DNA of 19,526 nt from JALYUS01 sp038231255 (GCA_038231255.1 JBBRLR010000086.1:1-19526), one strand, 5' to 3'. Counted from the first letter of the stretch, positions 6,381-13,274 are shown. Numbers and translations: made by a program. Notes: a model not told the origin generated them from the letters alone.

Positions 6381-8033
6381 ATGGCGGAGCGCGTCGAAAC
6401 GGATGTGGCGATCGTCGGCGGTGGGCCGGTGGGCCTCACGCTCGCGATGGATCTCGCTGGGCGCGGCATCCGCGTGACGGTAATCGAGGAGCGCGAGCGC
6501 GGCGCGCTGCCGAGCGTCAAATGCAATCATGTCGCCGCCCGCTCGATGGAGTTGTTCCGCCGTCTCGGCGTCGCCCGGAAACTCCGGGATGCCGGCTTAC
6601 CGGCAGACTATCCTAACGACATCGCCTACCGCACAACGATGACGGGGCGGGAGATTACCCGCATCCCGATTCCCTGCCGCCGCGACCGCTATACTGCCAC
6701 TGGTGGCCCGGATACCTGGTGGCCGACCCCGGAGCCGCCGCACCGGATCAACCAAATCTACCTCGAACCGATCCTGTTCGCGCATGCCTCAGCGACACCC
6801 GGTGTCACGATCCTCAATCGCGCCCGGTTCGAAGCGCTCGCGCAAGAGGACGATGGCGTGACGGCGGAGATGCGCGATCTCGATTCGGGCGAACGAACGC
6901 GGATCGCTGCGCGCTATCTCGTCGGCTGCGATGGCGGAAAATCAGCGGTGCGCCATGCCATCGGCGTGCGGCTTTCCGGCGATCCGGTCGTCCAGCGCGT
7001 CCAATCGTCCTACATCCGCGCGCCGCACTTGGGATCACTCCAGCGCGGTGTGGCGGCGTGGGGGAACATCTCGCTCAACCCGCGCCGCAGCGGCACGGTC
7101 TACGCCATAGACGGCCGCGAAACCTGGCTGATCCACAACTACCTCCGGGACGACGAGGCGGATTTCGACGCGGTTGACCGCGATTGGGCGATCCGCACGA
7201 TCCTCGGTGTCGGCCTGGATTTCCGGTACGAGATGATCAGCAGGGAAGACTGGTTCGGACGCCGCCTCGTCGCCGACCGGTTCCGTGACCGCCGCGTCTT
7301 CCTGTGCGGCGACGCGGCGCATATATGGGTGCCCTACGCGGGATATGGCATGAACGCCGGCCTGGCGGATGCGGCAAACCTTAGCTGGTTACTTGCCGCC
7401 CACATCAATGGATGGGGATCGGCAGGTATCCTGGATGCGTACGAGCGCGAGCGCCAGCCGATCACCGAGCAGGTCTCGCGCTTCGCGATGGATCATGCCC
7501 ACGCGATGGCGAAGCAGCGCCGTGGCGTCCCGACCGAGATCGAGGAGGAGGGCGCCGACGGCGAGGCGGCGCGCGCGGCGGTTGGCAAGGCGGCCTACGA
7601 CCTCAACGTCCAACAGTACTGCTGCGCGGGGCTGAACTTCGGCTACTACTACGATCAGTCGCCGATCATCGAGTACGACGGCGCACCGCATCCGCCGTAC
7701 TCGATGGGGGATTTCACCCCCTCGACGGTTCCCGGCTGCCGGACGCCGCACCTCTGGCTTGCCGATGGGCGGTCGCTCTACGACGCGCTCGGCCCGGACT
7801 ATACCCTGCTACGCTTCGATCCCGCAGTCGCCGTTGACGGCCTGCTCAATGCCGCCGCCGCCCGTCGTCTCCCGCTCCAACTCCTTGATGTCGTCGCGGA
7901 TGAGGGAATCGCCGTGTATGACACCCAACTCGTCCTTTCACGGCCCGATCAGCATGTGGCGTGGCGCGGTGATGTGCAACCAACGGAGCCACTTGCCCTG
8001 ATTGATCGGGTGCGTGGTGCCGTGCCAGCATGA
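6381..8033 (+). CDS. FAD-dependent aromatic monooxygenase (PHBH/TfdB-type, class A)
   Basis: The 550-residue cytosolic flavoprotein would hydroxylate an aromatic or polyketide-like ring with NAD(P)H and O2. The Rossmann motif GGGPVG is at residues 13-18, with an acidic pair (VIEE) ending the second strand near residue 36. The DG motif is VGCDGGKSAVR (Asp184). The FAD ribityl motif VFLCGDAAHIWVPYAGYGMN (Asp311) is followed by GLADAANLSWLLA. The C-terminal region from about residue 445 (PGCRTPHLWLADGRSLYDALG) matches the thioredoxin-like tail of phenol 2-monooxygenase-type enzymes. AAGGAAGGT precedes the ATG. It converges on an intradiol dioxygenase gene, which suggests aromatic catabolism. The exact substrate cannot be told from sequence, and PheA, TfdB, MhpA-like and anthracycline hydroxylase-like roles are all possible. 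Confidence 0.92.
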   Translation: MAERVETDVAIVGGGPVGLTLAMDLAGRGIRVTVIEERERGALPSVKCNHVAARSMELFRRLGVARKLRDAGLPADYPNDIAYRTTMTGREITRIPIPCRRDRYTATGGPDTWWPTPEPPHRINQIYLEPILFAHASATPGVTILNRARFEALAQEDDGVTAEMRDLDSGERTRIAARYLVGCDGGKSAVRHAIGVRLSGDPVVQRVQSSYIRAPHLGSLQRGVAAWGNISLNPRRSGTVYAIDGRETWLIHNYLRDDEADFDAVDRDWAIRTILGVGLDFRYEMISREDWFGRRLVADRFRDRRVFLCGDAAHIWVPYAGYGMNAGLADAANLSWLLAAHINGWGSAGILDAYERERQPITEQVSRFAMDHAHAMAKQRRGVPTEIEEEGADGEAARAAVGKAAYDLNVQQYCCAGLNFGYYYDQSPIIEYDGAPHPPYSMGDFTPSTVPGCRTPHLWLADGRSLYDALGPDYTLLRFDPAVAVDGLLNAAAARRLPLQLLDVVADEGIAVYDTQLVLSRPDQHVAWRGDVQPTEPLALIDRVRGAVPA

Positions 8034-8045
8034 ACCAATCAGCCG

Positions 8046-8108
8046 GGTTGCGGCGAATGCATCGACCTCCCGTCGCGCCGCGACCTGGCCGCACGCGAAC
8101 CTTTTTTT
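8046..8108 (+). terminator. Possible terminator of the monooxygenase gene
   Basis: A run of seven Ts (8102-8108) follows a foldable GC-rich segment. GGTT/AACC (8046-8049/8098-8101) and GCGGC/GCCGC (8050-8054/8088-8092) form an outer stem with a 5-base bulge. GTCGCG-C-CGCGAC (8072-8084) is an inner palindrome. The T-run overlaps the stop codon of the convergent dioxygenase gene. The structure is irregular, so confidence is modest. Confidence 0.4.
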
Positions 8109-8868
8109 ATGCGGTCATCCCGATGTTGAAGGCTGCGGTGTACCCATCACCGTCCTTGATCAGCGACAGCAGGAGTTGATCGCCGCCATTCGCATAGATG
8201 CCGTCGCGGCTGTTCGGCGTATCCCGCGTGCCACGGCCTGCGTACGGCGCCTGCATGTATACCTGATCGGTTAGGGCATCATCGAAGTAGAGCTGCGAGG
8301 TCATCTGTTTGCCCGTGTTCGCCGTCGGGTCGGTGCGCACCTTGAAGTGGATATGCACCGCTCTCCCCCGGTACCAACCGGGGTAAATCGTGGTGAACCG
8401 CACCATCCCGCTTTCGTCCGTCACCTGCGTGCCGCGCAGGAACTTCTTGCCCACGGAGTTGTTCGCCCGCTCGTCTGAGTAGACACCGAGCGCGTCGCAG
8501 TGCCAGATGTCCACCGTCGCGCCCGCGAGCGGCGCGCAGGCGGTGCCGCCGATACTCGAGATGTTGAAGGTCAGTTGCAGCGGCATCCCGTCCTTGATCG
8601 TGCCGTCCGCAGGGTCGGTGCGAATGTCGGAGCGGTACAGCAATTCGTCCACGAAGTACGGTCCTTCGGTCTCCTCCGGAGTCACGACGCAGACCGAGGG
8701 CGTCGCAGCCGAGGTCTGGGCGGCGATGCTTGCCGGGGTAGCGTCACTACTCGATGCCGCCCGTGCGGCGAGGCTCGTCGCGAGTAGAGCGGCGCCGGAG
8801 ACGCCGAACAGGGCGAGAATCTCCCGACGACTATGTACCCGACCGATAGGAAGATCATCGTTGGCCAT
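8107..8868 (-). CDS. Tat-exported intradiol ring-cleavage dioxygenase-like protein
   Basis: The 253-residue protein belongs to the protocatechuate 3,4-dioxygenase/catechol 1,2-dioxygenase beta-sandwich family, which uses non-haem Fe(III) to cleave catechols between the hydroxyls. A twin-arginine signal (SRREILALFG, Arg14-Arg15, then a hydrophobic stretch ending near ARAASS) predicts folded export with iron bound. The catalytic core starts at TPEETEGPYFVD (64-74). The iron ligands can be placed at Tyr130 (DIWHCDALGVYSD), Tyr166 (YPGWYRGR), His172 and His174 (VHIHFKV). All four ligands are present. GGAGGT lies 7 bases before the ATG. The exported subclass is poorly characterised; some members act on polymer-derived or bulky catechols. 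The convergent flavin monooxygenase may supply or share aromatic substrates, although in a different compartment. Confidence 0.92.
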   Translation of the reverse strand: MANDDLPIGRVHSRREILALFGVSGAALLATSLAARAASSSDATPASIAAQTSAATPSVCVVTPEETEGPYFVDELLYRSDIRTDPADGTIKDGMPLQLTFNISSIGGTACAPLAGATVDIWHCDALGVYSDERANNSVGKKFLRGTQVTDESGMVRFTTIYPGWYRGRAVHIHFKVRTDPTANTGKQMTSQLYFDDALTDQVYMQAPYAGRGTRDTPNSRDGIYANGGDQLLLSLIKDGDGYTAAFNIGMTA

Positions 8869-8918
8869 CGTTCATACCTCCATAGAGTACCGCCTGATTG
8901 GCAGCCCGCCGCATCATG

Positions 8919-8935
8919 ACCGGGAGGTTCCCGGT
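8919..8935. other. Short perfect hairpin in the gap after the 132-residue gene
   Basis: ACCGGGA (8919-8925) and TCCCGGT (8929-8935) form a perfect 7-bp stem with a 3-base loop, 50 bases before the start of the dioxygenase gene on the minus strand. No T-run follows on either strand. The rest of 8869-9042 shows only the GGAGGT site of the dioxygenase and no convincing promoter boxes. Confidence 0.4.
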
Positions 8936-9042
8936 GCATCGCATCCCTATCGTCGGGCACGCGGATGAGAAAGCGACGGGAGACAAATGGCAAGACGATG
9001 AGAAAGCATGCAACGATCCCGAGGGCTTTCGCGTCGCGCCCC

Positions 9043-9441
9043 CTACGGTCTTCCAGCATTCGCGATCAGCCGGATCAGCCCAAGTCCGCCGAGTGGCACG
9101 AGTACGACGACGGCAGCGACGCCGATCAGCGTCTCAATTAAACTGCCCCGATCAATACCGCCGCCCGTCGCCACCGATGAGGGGATCGGCGGCACGGATG
9201 GTGGTGCGACCGCCGATGGAGTTTCGACCGTGGCCGGGATCGCCGGGGCCGGTGCGGGCACGGTGCCGGACACGACACTCCCGCTTGGCGCGGTCGGGGC
9301 GGCGGCCGATGGGGCAGCGGCGGTGCCTGCTTGCGCGATCAGCGGCGCGGCGGCCGAGACGACGGCGGCGCAGGCAGCCGTTGCCGCGATGACAAGAGCG
9401 ACGATGAGCGGGACGGCACGAATAGGTCGCAGACGCTGCAT
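9043..9441 (-). CDS. Small membrane protein with Pro/Ala linker, unknown function
   Basis: I do not recognise this 132-residue protein. It has a hydrophobic N-terminal segment (about 9-37) after a basic MQRLRPIR start, read as a signal or first membrane helix. A Pro/Ala/Ser/Thr-rich low-complexity linker follows (about 40-90, for example TVPAPAPAIPATVETPSAVAPP). A second hydrophobic helix (about 102-125, LIETLIGVAAVVVLVPLGGLGLI) is followed by a short RLIANAGRP tail. The layout suggests an extracytoplasmic linker tethered at the C terminus. The start at 9441 is supported by a GGAGAAGGAGAAG purine tract; the longer frame to 9513 would begin inside a hairpin. It is on the same strand as the dioxygenase, 174 bases upstream of it. 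The composition alone could be misleading, but the two hydrophobic segments and ribosome site favour a real gene. Confidence 0.65.
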   Translation of the reverse strand: MQRLRPIRAVPLIVALVIAATAACAAVVSAAAPLIAQAGTAAAPSAAAPTAPSGSVVSGTVPAPAPAIPATVETPSAVAPPSVPPIPSSVATGGGIDRGSLIETLIGVAAVVVLVPLGGLGLIRLIANAGRP

Positions 9442-9461
9442 AGAGAACTTCTCCTTCTCCC

Positions 9462-9508
9462 TCCCGCCGCATCCCGACCACGACATGCGAGTGGGGGATG
9501 CGGCGGGA
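9462..9508 (-). terminator. Perfect 14-bp inverted repeat between the CMD/AhpD gene and the next gene
   Basis: TCCCGCCGCATCCC (9462-9475) and GGGATGCGGCGGGA (9495-9508) are perfect complements around a 19-base loop. On the minus strand the stem begins 9 bases after the stop codon of the CMD/AhpD gene. Its far arm runs directly into the GGAGAAGG ribosome site of the 132-residue gene. There is no U-tract. It may end transcription or limit read-through, or it may control access to the ribosome site. Confidence 0.6.
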
Positions 9509-9517
9509 CACAATCTG

Positions 9518-10111
9518 TCAGGCCGGGGTATCTGCGGGCAGAATGCTCTCGCCCAATGTCTGCATCAGGCGATTCGCCCACGCGAACATCGCTGTCGCGT
9601 GCGTCACGTCGAGGATTTCCATATCCGACATCCCCAGCCGCCGCAGTGGCGCAAGATCGGCGGCAGTCATCCCTTCCGGGTCGCGCGTCAACTTACCGGC
9701 GTAGGCAACCACCGCCCGCTCCCGCTCGCCGAGTTCGGTGTCCACACCCTCGTCGAGCAGCCGCTGCATCGCGTCGGTCTCCTTCGTCAGTTGCACGAAG
9801 CGACGGGCATGGACCGAGGTGCAGTAGACACAGCCGTTGATCAGCGACGCGGCGACCGCCGCCAACTCGCGATCCGACCGCCGAGCGCCGCGCGGGCCGT
9901 ACATCACGGCGTTGAACAGGCCGGTGCGCTCGCGCAGCGCGAGCGGATCGTGCGCGAGCGTGGCATAGTATGCCCGGCCGTCCGGCGAAGGCGCGACCTC
10001 CGTCACCAGCGCCGCCTGTTCGGGCGTCGCGCCGACATCGTCCACCGTCTCGACCCACGGACGCCAGGTGACATTGCCCATCGTAAAGAGCGGTCGCTGC
10101 TCGATACTCAT
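9518..10111 (-). CDS. Peroxidase-related AhpD-fold / carboxymuconolactone decarboxylase family protein with CxxC
   Basis: The 197-residue protein has the AhpD-like helical fold. Its central motif RELAAVAASLINGCVYCTSVH gives Glu82, Cys94, Cys97 and His101. The spacing is the same as Glu118, Cys130, Cys133 and His137 of mycobacterial AhpD. The His between the two Cys is replaced by Tyr96. This supports a thiol-based alkylhydroperoxidase or disulfide-reductase role in the cytosol rather than true decarboxylase activity. The ATG at 10111 overlaps the TGA of the upstream gene (ATGA), with GGAGG 10 bases before, so the two are translationally coupled. It appears to be the alkylhydroperoxidase-domain partner of a known two-gene pairing (Avi_7169/Avi_7170-type families). 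That subfamily match is from memory. Confidence 0.88.
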   Translation of the reverse strand: MSIEQRPLFTMGNVTWRPWVETVDDVGATPEQAALVTEVAPSPDGRAYYATLAHDPLALRERTGLFNAVMYGPRGARRSDRELAAVAASLINGCVYCTSVHARRFVQLTKETDAMQRLLDEGVDTELGERERAVVAYAGKLTRDPEGMTAADLAPLRRLGMSDMEILDVTHATAMFAWANRLMQTLGESILPADTPA

Positions 10112-10659
10112 GCTTTTGTTTCCTCCGCGAGTAGGCGCAGGCCGACAAGGGTACGTGCCTGAAAACTGACGAGGGCGATCAGTTGCGAGATCGTAACGAT
10201 GTCGCGCGGGGTTAAACCGGCCGCTTTCAATGCCGCGATGTGCGCCGGTGTCGCCGCGCCCGGCTCCCGCGCGAGGAGGTCCGTGTGCCGCAGGATCGCC
10301 ACCTCGCGCGCCGACAGGCCCGCAGTATCGGCCTGCGGCACCATCGCGGCGAGCGCCGCATCGCTCGTTCCCATCGCCCGCAGACGGTCGTGGTGCCACG
10401 CGGTCAGCGCCGGACTCGGCGTCAGCGCGGCGGCTCGGTACGCGATCATTTCGCGTTCCTTGCGGCTGACACCCGCCGGATCGTCCGGTTCGAGTAGCGC
10501 GCGAAAACTTCCCTGCGCATAGCGCACCACGTCCGGTCGCTCCGCGCGCACGCGCGCCAGGGGCGCGTCGGCCGCCAGACCGGCGAGTTGGTTGATCACG
10601 TCGTCCCCATCGGCATCAGTCGAGATACCCGCCGGTTCCGGTTTGATCGCGTCTGCCAT
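10108..10659 (-). CDS. Cysteine-free carboxymuconolactone decarboxylase (CMD)-domain protein
   Basis: This 183-residue protein shares the CMD/AhpD fold with its downstream partner. The segment VSRKEREMIAYRAAALTPSPALTAWHHDRLRAMG (about 64-97) corresponds to the catalytic helix pair, and LSAREVAILRHTDLLAREP to the second repeat. It contains no cysteine at all, so the CxxC chemistry is absent. It may be a structural or regulatory subunit, or use other residues such as the HH pair. The start at 10659 has GGTGGGG just upstream; a longer frame to 10719 is not supported. The stop overlaps the next ATG by four bases, so both products are probably made in equal amounts and may form a complex. Resemblance to the Avi_7170-type CMD family is likely but not verified here. 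Confidence 0.85.
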   Translation of the reverse strand: MADAIKPEPAGISTDADGDDVINQLAGLAADAPLARVRAERPDVVRYAQGSFRALLEPDDPAGVSRKEREMIAYRAAALTPSPALTAWHHDRLRAMGTSDAALAAMVPQADTAGLSAREVAILRHTDLLAREPGAATPAHIAALKAAGLTPRDIVTISQLIALVSFQARTLVGLRLLAEETKA

Positions 10660-10789
10660 TTTCCCCACCTTCACTATCGCGATTGCAGTCCACACGCAGA
10701 TCGTCCATGTTAGCGCCATCGTACACCCGATGCCGCTCTACACGCACCGTTGGCCGCAAGATTGCTAAGGGAAAGGTAGGGGTGTCATG

Positions 10790-10802
10790 TTCGGGACCCG
10801 AA
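10790..10802. promoter_or_regulatory. Short palindrome upstream of the CMD gene pair
   Basis: TTCGGG-A-CCCGAA is a perfect 6+6 palindrome about 130 bases before the CMD gene on one side and 14 bases before a possible small gene on the other. It could be an operator. The rest of 10660-10815 shows no good promoter boxes. Confidence 0.3.
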
Positions 10803-10815
10803 AGGCGGCAGTAGC

Positions 10816-11076
10816 GTGCATGAATCCGAGGGAGAAACGACGCTGCGTGCAATGCGCAATATCCGGCGTCACCTGACAGTGGCATTTCTTGCCGTCGAGC
10901 AGATGTGCCGGAAGTTCGCGTTGTTCCCACCCGCCCAACGGTTATGCTCCATCGCAACGGACGCGCTCGGCAGCATCCGCGACGAGGTCGTCGCAATTGA
11001 GGCGCGCGTCATGCAACGGGAACAACGGGAACAGCACTTGCCGGAGCAGTTTCCGGAGCATCCGTCCAAGTTTTGA
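10816..11076 (+). CDS. Possible small protein, unknown
   Basis: This is an 86-codon frame with no recognisable family, occupying an otherwise gene-free 494-base stretch. The protein is mostly charged and probably helical: NIRRHLTVAFLAVEQMCRKF is amphipathic, and the second half (SIRDEVVAIEARVMQREQRE) looks coiled-coil-like. Codon third positions are GC-rich, especially in the second half (GAC GCG CTC GGC AGC ATC CGC). No good ribosome site precedes the ATG at 10816; an internal ATG at 10852 has GAGGGAG 18 bases upstream, which is too far. It is followed 77 bases later by the response regulator gene on the same strand. It may be a real small gene or chance. Confidence 0.35.
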   Translation: MHESEGETTLRAMRNIRRHLTVAFLAVEQMCRKFALFPPAQRLCSIATDALGSIRDEVVAIEARVMQREQREQHLPEQFPEHPSKF

Positions 11077-11153
11077 CCCCGTGAAGAACCTGGTGCGGCG
11101 CGGAATCCGCCGCGAAACTCGACCGAATGCTCGTGGGAGCGGAAGGGGGAATA

Positions 11154-11537
11154 ATGCCGAGGCAACGAATCGCTATCGTCAACGATGACGCGGTGTACAT
11201 GGAACTGATGAAGGACTTGCTGGACGAAGAGGGTTATAAGACGACGATTTGGGATCGCAACGACAACCCGTATCAGGTCATCAAGCGCGAGCGACCCCAT
11301 CTCGTCATTCTCGATATCCGCCTGCAGAATCCCGATGAGGGCTGGAAGGTGCTCGAACAAGTCCGACTCGACCCGATGACGACGAATATCCCGGTCATCG
11401 TCTGCTCGGCGGACACGCAATTCCTGCGATGGAAGCGCCGCCAGTTGCGCCAGATGGATTGCGAAGTGCTCGAAAAGCCGTTCCGCCTCGAAGACTTGCT
11501 GCGCGACGTGCGGAAGATGATCGGCGAACCTGAGTAG
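11154..11537 (+). CDS. Stand-alone response regulator receiver (CheY-like) domain protein
   Basis: The 127-residue protein is a single REC domain that receives phosphate from a sensor kinase. The acidic pair is Asp11-Asp12 (IAIVNDDA), the phosphoacceptor is Asp54 (LVILDIRL), the switch Ser is Ser85 (VIVCSAD), and the invariant Lys is Lys108 (EKPF). All core residues are present and no DNA-binding output domain follows, so it must signal by protein contact. GGGGGAATA precedes the ATG, and the upstream in-frame ATG at 11127 adds residues outside the fold. No kinase gene is nearby; it is an orphan. The next gene (LLM oxidoreductase) starts 165 bases later on the same strand, probably as a separate unit. 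Confidence 0.93.
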   Translation: MPRQRIAIVNDDAVYMELMKDLLDEEGYKTTIWDRNDNPYQVIKRERPHLVILDIRLQNPDEGWKVLEQVRLDPMTTNIPVIVCSADTQFLRWKRRQLRQMDCEVLEKPFRLEDLLRDVRKMIGEPE

Positions 11538-11613
11538 CGCGATCCCTCGTCCTCTCGCATTGCTACCGCACTCCAAAGGGCGGGGAACCCAACCCCCGGC
11601 CCGTAGCCAGTCG

Positions 11614-11626
11614 CCGCGTGACGCGG
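11614..11626. other. Short GC-rich palindrome upstream of the LLM oxidoreductase gene
   Basis: CCGCGT-G-ACGCGG is a perfect 6+6 palindrome about 77 bases before the LLM gene start, and the sequence TATTCT (a possible -10 box) follows directly. A matching -35 box is not evident. It could be an operator or a weak terminator of the response regulator transcript. Confidence 0.3.
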
Positions 11627-11702
11627 TATTCTTGTGCTCTCGGCACATGGGCACGCGGCGGTGCGCGACGCGCCACGATACTTCGCGAAGGATGAGGCTG
11701 CC

Positions 11703-12743
11703 ATGCAACTTGAAGCGAGTCTACACGACGTCCCGTGGAGAGAGATTCCGGCCCACGCGCGCACCATCGAAGCCCTCGGATTCGATAGCATCGCCCAACC
11801 GGAACTGCGGCGCGATCCGTTCCTGCCGCTGACGCTCGCCAGCACCGCAACTGAGCGTGCCCGGCTTGTTACATCGGTTGCCATCGCCTTCCCGCGCAGC
11901 CCGATGGCCAATGCTTACACCGCATGGAACCTGCAGGAGATGTCGAACGGGCGGTTCGTCCTCGGTCTGGGCACGCAGGTCAAGGGGCATATCGAGCGCC
12001 GGTTCAGCACTGTCTGGGGTTCGCCGGGGCCGCGACTGCGCGACTATATCCTCGGCCTCCGGGCGGTCTGGGAAACGTGGCAGAACAAGACACCACTCGA
12101 TTTCAAGGGCGAGTTCTACGCGATGGACCTGATGACGCCCGAATTTAGCCCCGCGCCGCTCGACGTGCCGCCGCCCGGCATTCAGATCGCCGCCGTCAAC
12201 TCCTACAACATTCAACTCGCCGGGGAACTCTGCCAGGGGTTGCGCATCCACCCATTCTCGACGCCCGCGTACACGCGCGAAGTCATCTGGCCGAATGTCG
12301 AAATCGGCGCGAAGAAGTCGGGGCGGTCACTCGATACCTTCGAGATGATCGGCGGCGGCTTCATCGCTACCGGCGCGACGGAAGAAGATGTTCAGGCCGC
12401 GCGGGAGCAGGCGCGCTACCGGATTGCCTTCTATGCCTCCACCCGCACCTACCTTCCCGTCCTCGAACACCACGGCTGGGAAGCGATGAACGGCGATTTG
12501 CGCCGCCTGATCGCGCAGCAGCGGTGGAGCGATCTCGCGACCGTCGTCCCTGATGAGGTGCTGGACGAGTTCTGCGTCTCCGGCACGTACGACACGATTG
12601 TCTCCGGCATCAAAGCCCGCTCCGAAGGCGTCGTAGATTGCATCGGTTTCCCGCTTCCGACCGACCTCATCGCGCCGAGCGACGACTATCTCGGGGCGCT
12701 CAACGCTCTCCGCACCATCACCTCAGCATCGGAAGGGCGCTGA
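11703..12743 (+). CDS. LLM-class (luciferase-like) F420-type oxidoreductase
   Basis: The 346-residue TIM-barrel protein belongs to the bacterial-luciferase-like flavin/F420-dependent superfamily. It opens with MQLEASLHDVPWREIPAHAR and EALGFDSIAQPELRRDPFLPL. The segments LVTSVAIAFPRSPMANAYTAWNLQEMSNGRFVLGLGTQVKGHIERRFS (about residues 57-104), RLRDYILGLRAVW and PPGIQIAAVN are typical of the MSMEG_2256-like group of probable F420-dependent enzymes. The cofactor (F420 or FMN) cannot be proven from sequence. The start at 11703 has GGATGAGG upstream, while the longer frame to 11634 lacks family features. It may relate functionally to the CMD/AhpD pair 1 kb away, since these families co-occur elsewhere. 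The gene ends 15 bases before a long inverted repeat. Confidence 0.93.
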   Translation: MQLEASLHDVPWREIPAHARTIEALGFDSIAQPELRRDPFLPLTLASTATERARLVTSVAIAFPRSPMANAYTAWNLQEMSNGRFVLGLGTQVKGHIERRFSTVWGSPGPRLRDYILGLRAVWETWQNKTPLDFKGEFYAMDLMTPEFSPAPLDVPPPGIQIAAVNSYNIQLAGELCQGLRIHPFSTPAYTREVIWPNVEIGAKKSGRSLDTFEMIGGGFIATGATEEDVQAAREQARYRIAFYASTRTYLPVLEHHGWEAMNGDLRRLIAQQRWSDLATVVPDEVLDEFCVSGTYDTIVSGIKARSEGVVDCIGFPLPTDLIAPSDDYLGALNALRTITSASEGR

Positions 12744-12758
12744 AGCCGGAAATATCTG

Positions 12759-12845
12759 AACCGCCAAGGACACCAAGGATGCCAAGAAGTGCGGAGAGAA
12801 CGAACAAATCTCTCTTCTCTACCTTCTTGGCGTCCTTGGCGGTTT
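12759..12845. repeat. Inverted repeat built of 9-base CGCCAAGGA-type units between convergent genes
   Basis: The left arm 12759-12789 contains three tandem nonamers, CGCCAAGGA, CACCAAGGA and TGCCAAGAA, after AAC. The right arm (12823-12845), read as its complement, has AAACCGCCAAGGAC then GCCAAGAAG. It therefore matches the left arm except that the middle unit ACCAAGGAT is missing. An inner stem GAGAGA (12794-12799) / TCTCTC (12810-12815) continues the hairpin. It lies 15 bases after the LLM stop and 7 bases after the DUF35 stop, so it could end transcription in both directions. The sequence family also appears at 14457-14569. Confidence 0.85.
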
Positions 12846-12852
12846 GACCGTG

Positions 12853-13272
12853 TTACGCCGATGCGGGCCGGAACTTCGGGAGTGTGATTTCATTCGTCAC
12901 GTCATCGTAGACGAGTTCGACGGGCATGCCGATCTTGACGTGTTCGGGGTCAGCCTGCACGTCAATCAGGTTCGACATCATCCGCACGCCCTCTTCCAAT
13001 TCGATCAATGCAACGACGTAAGGCAATTCCTCTGCAAATCCCGGTGCGCGATTGGCGTGGACGATCGTGAAGGCGTGCAGGACGCCCTTGCCGGAAACTG
13101 CCTCCCACGAAAGATTGCCGGAAAGCGTGAATGGGCTCATGCCGCGCGGATAAAAGAAAAACTTCCCGGTGTCGTTGCACCGTTGAATCTTCATCGCGTG
13201 CGCCTTCAAACTCTCCCAGTACGGCGCGGTGACCGGATCGGCCTTTGGCAACGGTTTCTTGTAGTCGGCCAT
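12853..13272 (-). CDS. DUF35 OB-fold protein with degenerate zinc ribbon, thiolase partner
   Basis: The 139-residue protein belongs to the DUF35 (rubredoxin-like zinc ribbon plus OB-fold) family, whose members pair with thiolase-like proteins and bind acyl-CoA. An N-terminal helix (DPVTAPYWESLKAHAMKIQRC) leads to the ribbon position. There C32NDTGKFFFYPRGMSPFT replaces the usual CxxC...CPxC pattern, so only one of four zinc Cys remains. The OB fold follows (GKGVLHAFTIVHANRAPGFAEELPYVVALIELEEGVRMMSNL). The start is only 2 bases after the thiolase stop, with GGAGGG 7 bases before the ATG. By analogy with the Ltp2/ChsH2 pair, it probably forms a complex with the upstream thiolase-fold protein and helps channel the acyl-CoA substrate. 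Confidence 0.9.
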   Translation of the reverse strand: MADYKKPLPKADPVTAPYWESLKAHAMKIQRCNDTGKFFFYPRGMSPFTLSGNLSWEAVSGKGVLHAFTIVHANRAPGFAEELPYVVALIELEEGVRMMSNLIDVQADPEHVKIGMPVELVYDDVTNEITLPKFRPASA

Positions 13273-13274
13273 CG

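Noticed and set aside
10869..11708. Minus-strand open frame of 279 codons covering the response regulator
   Set aside because: The plus-strand CheY-like protein has every catalytic residue in place; the minus frame is its shadow.
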